From Treponema sp. (lineage in GTDB: Bacteria > Spirochaetota > Spirochaetia > Treponematales > Treponemataceae): a stretch of DNA of 10,355 bases. The notes under the pieces are model-generated. The model was not told the DNA's origin, made no database searches, and was given only the letters and a program-made list of their open reading frames with translations. The stretch is from contig JAFPCT010000221.1 of the NCBI GenBank assembly GCA_017390125.1, positions 1 to 10,355 of the forward strand, given 5' to 3'. Shown in pieces: positions 5,319 to 10,355 of the stretch (the stretch's first letter is position 1; every line of letters starts with the position of its first letter). The position numbers and the translations under genes are program-made.

Positions 5319-6077
5319 TTACAGCTCAATGGAACCGATTACTGTTGATTCTGAATCAGCGTAATCGGTTTTATTTTTTTTATCGGCAAACCTAGGACTC
5401 TGTCTGTCTATTTCTTCAAGGCGGGCCTTTATGCTTTTTGCGTTAGCTGTCGGAGCAGTTCCAGTAGTCTTCTGCGCTTTCGGCCGTGGTGTAGCAAGGA
5501 AGGCAAAAAGGCTTCCGCAGATTCCGCCGGCAATGTGGGCGAGAGTTGAAATATTCTGTTCTTTGCCGCCTCCGAGAATTTCCCTGCCTATGTATAAAAT
5601 CAGAATCAGTATGAAAGAAAGCGGAATCTGACTTTTTGAAATTGAGGTGAAAGAAGCAAGAAGAATCATCATGAATGCAATGTCGCTTGAACCTAAAAGA
5701 GGAGCAGGACTGAAGCATACATTCAGGACACCGGTTACCAGAGCCGTTATGGTCATCATAACGGAAAGAATTACCGAGCCGTAGCGCTCCTCGATTACAG
5801 GGCCTAGCAGCAGTATGAACGCCATGTTTCCAAGAAAATGATTCCAGTCCGTGTGTCCCAGAACATGAGAAAAAAGCCTCAGGTAATCAAGGGTTGAGAC
5901 CGGGTTGAAAGGATCCGGGCTTTTTATGTTTCCCGGCGCCGTAAAGAACGAAGGTATTACCGCCCCCTTTGAAAGGGTGTCAATGAGAAGAATTAAAGCG
6001 GAAATCAGCGCAAATGTAAGTGTCACTGGCGCATTGTAAGTGATTTTAATTTTAGAAAGTAAACTTTTTTTTGCCAT
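5319..6077 (-). CDS. rhomboid-family intramembrane serine protease
   Basis: A 252-residue protein with about six hydrophobic membrane segments between residues 15 and 196. It would cleave transmembrane substrates within the membrane. The family motif HTDWNHFLGN (75-84) in the second core helix is clear. The catalytic dyad should be Ser131 in LLGSSDIAF (127-135) and His181 in LAHIAGGICGSL (179-190). The usual GxSG reads Gly129-Ser-Ser131-Asp132, so the glycine after the nucleophile is Asp. A polar tail of about 55 residues (197-252) follows the last helix. The ATG at 6077 has no Shine-Dalgarno; GATAAA (6083-6088, minus) ends five bases upstream and suggests a leaderless transcript. The gene is convergent with serA, with 15 bases between stops, and divergent from clpS. 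The substrate is unknown. Confidence 0.88.
   Translation of the reverse strand: MAKKSLLSKIKITYNAPVTLTFALISALILLIDTLSKGAVIPSFFTAPGNIKSPDPFNPVSTLDYLRLFSHVLGHTDWNHFLGNMAFILLLGPVIEERYGSVILSVMMTITALVTGVLNVCFSPAPLLGSSDIAFMMILLASFTSISKSQIPLSFILILILYIGREILGGGKEQNISTLAHIAGGICGSLFAFLATPRPKAQKTTGTAPTANAKSIKARLEEIDRQSPRFADKKNKTDYADSESTVIGSIEL
5333..5380 (+). terminator. rho-independent terminator of the serine operon, inside the rhomboid gene end
   Basis: AACCGATTAC (5333-5342) pairs perfectly with GTAATCGGTT (5361-5370). The inner segment TGATT/AATCA (5346-5350, 5354-5358) can extend the hairpin. A T-rich tract runs through 5380. The hairpin lies entirely within the last codons of the convergent rhomboid gene. 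On the minus strand no T-tract follows, so it should act only on serA transcripts. Confidence 0.88.
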
Positions 6078-6082
6078 GCTTT

Positions 6083-6111
6083 TTTATCGGAATGTTTTTT
6101 CCACAAGGCAA
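6083..6111 (-). promoter_or_regulatory. candidate leaderless promoter for the rhomboid gene
   Basis: Read on the minus strand, TTGCCT (6111-6106) is the -35. A 17-base spacer follows, then GATAAA (6088-6083), and the ATG comes after five more bases. Each box matches consensus at four of six positions, so it is weak. Its support comes mainly from sharing its geometry with three other genes here. Its -35 directly abuts the -35 of clpS. Confidence 0.38.
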
Positions 6112-6128
6112 ATAAATTGTGTTATATT
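6100..6128 (+). promoter_or_regulatory. extended -10 promoter for clpS-clpA, likely leaderless
   Basis: TCCACA (6100-6105), a 17-base spacer and TATATT (6123-6128), the latter preceded by the extended element TGT (6120-6122). Six bases then lead to the ATG at 6135. The predicted RNA start is the start codon itself. No Shine-Dalgarno is present. An inverted repeat, CACAA (6102-6106) and TTGTG (6117-6121), spans the spacer. Confidence 0.55.
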
Positions 6129-6134
6129 TTAAAT

Positions 6135-6449
6135 ATGTCAGATACAGCAGTAAAATCAAACCAAGGTTCAGCCGTAACGGAAGCAGTTTCTTTTGAAATT
6201 CCTCCGGAATGCTGCGTTGTTTTTTATAATGATGACTTCACTACAAAGGATTTTGTGGTACAGGTTCTCATTGACGTCTTTCATAAAAACGAAACAGAAG
6301 CTGTTGAATTGATGGAGCTTGTTCATAATGCAGGCAGGGCTGTTGTTGGAATTTACACTTATGACATTGCCGTTACTCGCGCAAGCATGACTACCAGTCG
6401 TGCCCGAAAAAACGGATTCCCGCTTAAAGTAGAGGTGGAAAAAGAATGA
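6135..6449 (+). CDS. clpS: ClpS adaptor protein (N-degron recognition)
   Basis: A 104-residue adaptor that binds proteins with destabilising N-terminal residues and hands them to ClpA for ClpP degradation. It has a flexible N-terminal tail (1-20) followed by the ClpS core. Conserved pocket residues are visible: Asn32, Asp33 and Asp34 in YNDDFTTKDFV (31-41) and His64 in LVHNAGRAVVGIYT (62-75). E. coli Met40, the gatekeeper of the pocket, aligns with Lys38 here. ATG 6135 is preferred over an in-frame TTG at 6117: it gives a usual ClpS start (MSDTAV) and fits a leaderless promoter whose -10 would otherwise lie inside the coding region. Its TGA overlaps the clpA ATG (ATGA at 6446-6449), indicating coupled translation in the standard clpS-clpA arrangement. 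Confidence 0.93.
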   Translation: MSDTAVKSNQGSAVTEAVSFEIPPECCVVFYNDDFTTKDFVVQVLIDVFHKNETEAVELMELVHNAGRAVVGIYTYDIAVTRASMTTSRARKNGFPLKVEVEKE

Positions 6450-8833
6450 AAATTAGTCCGATTTTAGGAAAGATTCTTTCCGAAGGCTTGATAATAGCCA
6501 AACGATACAAGCATGAATTTTTCACCCCTGAGCATCTTCTGTATGCGGCGCTGGAAACAGATTCTGTCTGCCAGATGCTTGATGCAAGCGGTGTGAATAT
6601 TGAAAAACTTAAAAGCGACTTGAAATTTTATCTTGAATCGAGGGTTCCCTGCATTTTCGATGAGTCTTCGCAGAACAAAAACCCAATCGAATCCGTGGGC
6701 TTTCAGTCGGTTATGAACCGTGCTGTATTCCATTGTGTTTCAAGTGACCGGACAGTCGTTGACATTTCAGACGTGCTTGTGAGCATGCTTGATGAAAAGA
6801 AAAATTACTGTGCCTACTATATGCAGGTGAACGGCATTGACCGAATGCGGCTTCTGGAGATTATTTCGCAGATACGGCAGAGCGCTCCTGCAGGAGGGGA
6901 AAAAGCTGTTTCCGAGCAGATGAGCATGATGGGGGGAATTCCTAATCCCCAGGCAAACATAAAGAACGCTCTTGAGCGGTTTACTGTGGATATGACAGCC
7001 GCAGCCCGTAACGGTGAATACGACGCTCTAGTGGGCAGACGGGAAGAAATTGAGCGCACGATTCAGATTTTGTGCCGCCGTGTAAAAAACAATCCGCTGC
7101 ACGTTGGTGATGCCGGCGTAGGAAAAACTGCCGTTACCCAGGGACTTTGCCAGCGTATCGTGCAGGGAAAGGTTCCTTCGGATTTGAAGGAAAGCCAGGT
7201 TTATTCCCTTGATTTGGGAGCCCTTATGGCGGGCGCAAAATTCCGCGGTGATTTTGAGGAGCGCCTCCATGCAGTGATTAATGAAATTTCCAAAAAGAAA
7301 AATGCCATCCTGTTCATCGATGAAATTCACATGATTATGGGTGCAGGAACGAACGGCAATTCTTCAATGGATGCGGCAAACCTGCTGAAGCCGGTGCTTG
7401 CTTCTGGAAAAATGCGCGTAATTGGTTCCACCACATTTGAAGAATATACAAAGAATTTTGAAAAGGACCGTGCGCTTGTACGGCGCTTTCAGAAAATAGA
7501 CGTGCTGGAGCCAAGCCAGGAAGAAACCATAAAGATTGTAAACGGACTGCTTCCGTGCTATGAGGCCTTTCATAACGTAAGGTACCAGAAATCTGCGGTA
7601 GAGGCTGCCGTAAAGCTTTCCGTGCAGTATCTTGCCGACCGCAGGCTGCCGGACAAGGCCATTGATATAATTGATGAGGCCGGTGCTCTTGCAAAAATAA
7701 AGAAGAACGGCGGTTTTGAGGGAATCGCAAAAAATTACATCCAGCTTTCCGATGAGACTCAGCCTGCTGTAACAGAACTCTCAGAGGCAGCGAACGTGAG
7801 TGCATCGATAATCAAAAAGGTTGTCTCAAAAATGGCACATGTCCCTCTGGAAACTGTGAACGGCGGAGAGCGTGACAGGCTTATGGGCCTTGAGAAGAAT
7901 CTGAAAGAGCAGATTTTCGGGCAGGACAAAGCTGTTGATATGGTTGTCCGGGCTGTAAAAAAATCCCGGGCAGGCCTGAAAAATCCTGAGCGGCCGGATG
8001 CAAGTTTTCTGTTTGTGGGACCTACTGGCGTTGGTAAAACGGAGCTTGCCCGCTCCCTCGCCCAGAACATGGGAATACCTTTACTCCGCTATGACATGAG
8101 CGAATATCAGGAAAGGCACACTGTCAGCCGGCTGATAGGTTCTCCTGCAGGATATGTAGGTTATGAAAGCGGCGGTCTCCTTACAGATGACGTAAGAAAA
8201 AATCCTCATACAGTAATCCTGTTTGACGAAATAGAAAAGGCTCATCCTGACATTTACAACGTATTCCTGCAGGTTCTGGACTACGGCTTTCTTACTGACA
8301 ATCAGGGACGGAAAGCGGATTTCAGGAACTGTATAATCATAATGACCAGCAATGCCGGTGCCCGGGAAATGGAGCGGCCGGCGCTTGGCTTTGAATTTGA
8401 GAGGGTTGCTTCCACTTACGAAACAGACAGCGTAGAGCTGAAAGAAGCCGTTGAAAAGGCCTTTTCGCCGGAATTTAGAAACAGGCTGGACGGAATAGTT
8501 CCGTTTGCCCATCTTGAAAAAGATGTAGTGCTGAATGTTGTTCGTAAAGAGTGGAAAAAACTTGCCGCACGACTTGCTTCAAAGAAGGTCCGCCTTTTTG
8601 TTACAGAAAAGTGCGAGGAATATCTTCTGGAAGAAGGTTATTCCCGAACCATGGGAGCGCGTAATCTTGCCCGTGCAGTGGAAAGCCGCCTTGCGGATCC
8701 TCTGGTAGATGAAGTGCTTTTCGGTTCATTGAGCAAAGGCGGTACTGTTGTCGCAGACATAATCGGCGGTGAGATAACATTCAATTTTGGCGAGGGGGCA
8801 AAGACACCTGCTCTGGTTGCCGAATTGTATTGA
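6446..8833 (+). CDS. clpA: ATP-dependent Clp protease ATPase subunit ClpA
   Basis: A 795-residue AAA+ unfoldase (E. coli ClpA has 758) that forms hexamers and feeds proteins to ClpP. The N-terminal Clp domain (about 1-145) is the ClpS docking module. The first AAA module has Walker A GDAGVGKT (221-228) and Walker B ILFIDE (288-293). The second has GPTGVGKT (525-532) and VILFDE (590-595), followed by TSNAGARE (634-641). There is no long ClpB/ClpC-type middle coiled coil, which with the adjacent clpS identifies ClpA. The ClpP-docking loop, usually IGF or IGL, appears as PALGFEF (645-651). Both ATPase sites look intact. Translation starts at ATG 6446 with GAGGTGGA (6432-6439) six bases upstream, inside clpS. 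No terminator directly follows, so clpA transcripts probably run to the hairpin at 9146-9190. Confidence 0.96.
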   Translation: MKISPILGKILSEGLIIAKRYKHEFFTPEHLLYAALETDSVCQMLDASGVNIEKLKSDLKFYLESRVPCIFDESSQNKNPIESVGFQSVMNRAVFHCVSSDRTVVDISDVLVSMLDEKKNYCAYYMQVNGIDRMRLLEIISQIRQSAPAGGEKAVSEQMSMMGGIPNPQANIKNALERFTVDMTAAARNGEYDALVGRREEIERTIQILCRRVKNNPLHVGDAGVGKTAVTQGLCQRIVQGKVPSDLKESQVYSLDLGALMAGAKFRGDFEERLHAVINEISKKKNAILFIDEIHMIMGAGTNGNSSMDAANLLKPVLASGKMRVIGSTTFEEYTKNFEKDRALVRRFQKIDVLEPSQEETIKIVNGLLPCYEAFHNVRYQKSAVEAAVKLSVQYLADRRLPDKAIDIIDEAGALAKIKKNGGFEGIAKNYIQLSDETQPAVTELSEAANVSASIIKKVVSKMAHVPLETVNGGERDRLMGLEKNLKEQIFGQDKAVDMVVRAVKKSRAGLKNPERPDASFLFVGPTGVGKTELARSLAQNMGIPLLRYDMSEYQERHTVSRLIGSPAGYVGYESGGLLTDDVRKNPHTVILFDEIEKAHPDIYNVFLQVLDYGFLTDNQGRKADFRNCIIIMTSNAGAREMERPALGFEFERVASTYETDSVELKEAVEKAFSPEFRNRLDGIVPFAHLEKDVVLNVVRKEWKKLAARLASKKVRLFVTEKCEEYLLEEGYSRTMGARNLARAVESRLADPLVDEVLFGSLSKGGTVVADIIGGEITFNFGEGAKTPALVAELY

Positions 8834-8858
8834 AAACGCCTGCGAAAAAAGATATTAT
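8830..8858 (+). promoter_or_regulatory. promoter for the ACT-domain gene overlapping the clpA stop, likely leaderless
   Basis: TTGAAA (8830-8835, five of six) contains the clpA stop TGA. A 17-base spacer precedes TATTAT (8853-8858, five of six). Six more bases reach the ATG at 8865. No Shine-Dalgarno is present in between. This is the best-scoring example of the leaderless arrangement in the window. Confidence 0.62.
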
Positions 8859-8864
8859 GAACTC

Positions 8865-9134
8865 ATGAATGCTATTATTACAGTTGTTGGAAGCGACAAG
8901 GTCGGAATCATCGCAAGCGTAAGCGGATTCCTTTCTGAACATAAAATTAATATTGCTGATATTACACAGACAATTCTTTCTGGTAATTTCGTCATGATGA
9001 TGATGGTAAGTTTTGAGAATGCTGACATCGATATAGATTCATTGCGAACGGCACTTGCCAAGAAAGCCGAGGAAATGAATGTAGAGATAAACGTGATGAG
9101 CGAGAAAGTTTTTTCCGCAATGCACAGAGTGTAA
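8865..9134 (+). CDS. ACT-domain protein, UPF0237 family
   Basis: An 89-residue protein consisting of one ACT domain of the UPF0237 type, related to the N-terminal half of GcvR. ACT domains bind small ligands, often amino acids; the ligand and role of UPF0237 are not established. The family start MNAIITVVGSDKVGIIASVSGFLSEHKINI (residues 1-30) is clear, with the ligand-loop glycine at 14 and a second helix at about 62-74. This start also has the right promoter spacing; upstream in-frame codons would add clpA-overlapping sequence with no family match. In many anaerobes the gene is followed by a UPF0210 (PFL-like) partner; here a terminator and a convergent gene follow instead. It may also be expressed by read-through from clpA. 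Confidence 0.87.
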   Translation: MNAIITVVGSDKVGIIASVSGFLSEHKINIADITQTILSGNFVMMMMVSFENADIDIDSLRTALAKKAEEMNVEINVMSEKVFSAMHRV

Positions 9135-9145
9135 TTTCTTGAACC

Positions 9146-9190
9146 AAAAGCGCCATGCTGGTTACCTAAGAACCTCATGGCGTTTTTTTT
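9146..9190 (+). terminator. rho-independent terminator after clpA and the ACT-domain gene
   Basis: CGCCATG (9151-9157) pairs with CATGGCG (9176-9182). An inner GGTT/AACC pairing (9160-9163, 9171-9174) can extend the hairpin, and eight T follow (9183-9190). The last T residues overlap the stop codon of the convergent nuclease gene. On the minus strand the hairpin is followed only by CTTTT, so it may terminate that gene weakly. Confidence 0.9.
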
Positions 9191-10007
9191 ATTGGATAAA
9201 ATCATTTTTAAGTGATTGTACCTGTTCCAAAGTAAGCTTGGTTGCCTCAACGATTTGTTCGGCGGACAGGCCCATCTTTAGAAGGTTTTCTGCGGTTTCG
9301 ACAGCTTTCTGTGTCAGACCTTCCTTTTTTCCCTTGTCATAAGCATAAGCCTGAATTCTTTCATATGTCATATATTGGAACCTCCACTGCATGTTGTGCT
9401 TGGCGTGGTCAACATAAGTTTTCAAGTTTGAAGTGAAACTGTTGCCGGCGCCGTTTGTGACAAGAAAATCAAAGAATGTTTTTATTTCCTTGTTTTCGGC
9501 AATTTTAGCACATGTAGGGGCGATAAAAAAGTGTTTGTATGTTCTGTCGCAAAGCTTTGTGCGGTTATCTTCCCTGCAGATGTTTTCGAAGGTGTAAATT
9601 GGCAGTCCCTGTTTGAAAACGTCTTCCATGCATATGAAAATAACATGAGAATCTTTAAGCTCCTTGTAGTGTTGCCCAGATTTCAAAGTGTCCAAATCCA
9701 TTAAGCCCTGGTAATATCGTGCCCGTTCAGAAAGTTCTCCTGTATCTGCAACCTGCAGCTCAATGTCATATATGCGACTTTCATCTCTTATAAAGACATC
9801 CAGGCGGATTCCTTTTGCATCATGATCAAGGTCAATGTAATCTTCTTCGTGAAGTTCCATTTTTTTTATATTTATGTCCAAAAGCATTTCTATAAGCTGC
9901 CGGCATTCATCTGGATGATGGCGCATAACCTTGTAGAAGATGAAGTTATTGGCAAGAGTAGCCTGTTCCCATTTTTCTTCGGGAGAAAGATTTTTTTCAT
10001 TTTTCAT
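9189..10007 (-). CDS. Rpn-family recombination-promoting nuclease / PD-(D/E)XK transposase-like protein
   Basis: A 272-residue protein of the Rpn/PDDEXK family often annotated as a putative transposase. E. coli RpnA-type members are DNA endonucleases that raise RecA-independent recombination. The nuclease core shows Asp70 in GIRLDVFI (67-73), then Glu83 and Gln85 in YDIELQV (80-86), the family's D...ExQ catalytic pattern. SERARYYQGLMD (93-104) follows. The C-terminal part (about 236-268) is a short helix-turn-helix-like repeat (LLKMGLSAEQIVEATKLTLEQVQSL) of the kind that varies among paralogues. The start has AGGA (10014-10017, minus) six bases upstream. No terminal inverted repeats or target duplications were seen around it, so it is not bounded as an insertion sequence. 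Treponemal genomes often carry many such copies (established knowledge). Confidence 0.88.
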   Translation of the reverse strand: MKNEKNLSPEEKWEQATLANNFIFYKVMRHHPDECRQLIEMLLDINIKKMELHEEDYIDLDHDAKGIRLDVFIRDESRIYDIELQVADTGELSERARYYQGLMDLDTLKSGQHYKELKDSHVIFICMEDVFKQGLPIYTFENICREDNRTKLCDRTYKHFFIAPTCAKIAENKEIKTFFDFLVTNGAGNSFTSNLKTYVDHAKHNMQWRFQYMTYERIQAYAYDKGKKEGLTQKAVETAENLLKMGLSAEQIVEATKLTLEQVQSLKNDFIQ

Positions 10008-10124
10008 AAGCAGTCCTGATTGATTTGTCTAATTCATATATACGTAAAACCCTCCGCAAAACTGCAATTGCCTGAGAGGCAGGCTTCTGAATTTTAGAAT
10101 TTGCCAGAATTAAACCAATTGATG

Positions 10125-10185
10125 ATAAAAAAAATTACAAAAAAAGAAAAATTTTGTTTGACAGTGCAAATTATTGAGATATAAT
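10125..10185 (+). promoter_or_regulatory. strong consensus promoter with A-tract UP-like element
   Basis: TTGACA (10158-10163), a 16-base spacer and TATAAT (10180-10185): both hexamers are perfect consensus. The A/T-only and A-tract DNA just upstream (about 10125-10157) resembles an UP element. The inverted repeat AGTGCA (10163-10168) and TGCACT (10191-10196) brackets the spacer and -10, and could be an operator. The predicted start is near 10192. Confidence 0.8.
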
Positions 10186-10189
10186 GAAA

Positions 10190-10267
10190 ATGCACTTCTG
10201 AATTTAATGGTATGACTGTCTATAATGGATAATCTGTCCATCAGGCAGAACCGGAAAATCAGTGCAT
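10190..10267 (+). promoter_or_regulatory. structured 5' leader of the final gene
   Basis: The leader of about 98 bases can be closed by ATGCACT (10190-10196) pairing with AGTGCAT (10261-10267). An internal hairpin, ATGGA/TCCAT (10225-10229, 10237-10241), lies inside. I do not match it to a known riboswitch class. It could stabilise an abundant mRNA or be regulatory. A second TATAAT at 10221-10226 has only a poor -35 (CTGAAT). The rest of the gap, 10008-10124, holds only a small hairpin (TTGCCT/AGGCAG near 10068-10082) and the minus-strand start region of the nuclease gene. Confidence 0.4.
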
Positions 10268-10289
10268 AGAACAAAAACTGGAGGATAAG

Positions 10290-10355
10290 ATGAAAAAATT
10301 ATTCGCTTTCATCTCGGTTTTCCTGATGCTTTCAGCAGCTGTATTTGCTGATGTA
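10290..10355 (+). CDS. start of an exported protein (partial, cut by window edge)
   Basis: The first 22 codons give MKKLFAFISVFLMLSAAVFADV: two lysines, a hydrophobic core at residues 4-18 and an AVFA cleavage site, so Sec signal peptidase I should cut before Asp21. No lipobox cysteine is seen. The Shine-Dalgarno GGAGG (10280-10284) lies five bases before the ATG. Together with the consensus promoter this predicts a highly expressed periplasmic or outer-membrane protein, which in treponemes is often an outer-sheath protein. The mature sequence is beyond the window, so the function is unknown. Confidence 0.85.
   Translation, partial: MKKLFAFISVFLMLSAAVFADV

Noticed and set aside
6102..6121. 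CACAA-N10-TTGTG as a second Rex operator
   Set aside because: The arms are in the opposite order to the Rex consensus (TTGTG first) and the spacing is wrong, so it is not a Rex site.
7335..7805. Minus-strand open frame opposite clpA
   Set aside because: It lies across the first AAA module of ClpA. Its composition is that of an antisense frame, and it has no motif or start signal.
10225..10269. A 14-codon open frame in the leader of the final gene
   Set aside because: It has no Shine-Dalgarno, no run of regulatory codons and no attenuator-like hairpin. The leader is better described by its base-pairing.
9189..10289. An insertion sequence around the Rpn-family gene
   Set aside because: No terminal inverted repeats or direct target duplications were found by eye on either side. 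The family label transposase does not by itself define a mobile element.
1..10355. CRISPR array, tRNA or rRNA genes
   Set aside because: No regularly spaced repeats, cloverleaf-like segments or rRNA-like conserved stretches were seen on either strand.

Overview
The window reads as chromosomal DNA from a spirochete, most likely an anaerobic gut or rumen Treponema. This is an inference from moderate-to-low GC, the AT-rich intergenic DNA, a stand-alone PtsN-type IIA protein, clpS-clpA, a Rex-type redox regulator, an Rpn/PD-(D/E)XK nuclease gene, and a final gene whose signal peptide is of a type common among treponemal envelope proteins. No marker gene proves the genus.

Layout: (1) 1-1210: a PtsN-like EIIA protein with its own terminator, then an unrecognised 187-residue protein that resembles half of a glycoside-hydrolase barrel. 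(2) 1284-2198: a membrane-anchored lytic transglycosylase with its own promoter and terminator. (3) 2220-5380: a probable rex-serC-serA operon, preceded by a near-perfect Rex-type operator and closed by a terminator that lies inside the convergent rhomboid gene. (4) 5319-8833: a rhomboid protease on the minus strand, divergent from the clpS-clpA operon (ATGA overlap). (5) 8865-9190: a UPF0237-type ACT-domain protein with a promoter overlapping the clpA stop. (6) 9189-10007: a convergent Rpn-family nuclease. (7) 10008-10355: a very strong promoter, a leader of about 98 nt with repeated AGTGCA/TGCACT elements, and the start of an exported protein.

How the genes work together: SerA oxidises 3-phosphoglycerate with NAD+ and SerC transaminates the product, giving phosphoserine. 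A Rex-like NADH/NAD+ sensor in front of them would tie serine synthesis to redox state. ClpS delivers N-degron substrates to ClpA for degradation by ClpP, which is not in the window.

Two patterns stand out. First, four genes (108, 6077 minus, 6135, 8865) lack a Shine-Dalgarno sequence and have a promoter-like -35/17 bp/-10 whose -10 ends only 5-6 nt before the ATG, as expected for leaderless mRNAs. Seven other gene starts have a recognisable Shine-Dalgarno; rex has only a weak one. Second, the Rex operator carries a symmetric base change (TGTGAG/CTCACA rather than TGTGAA/TTCACA), and the Rex-like protein has an unusual DNA-binding wing.
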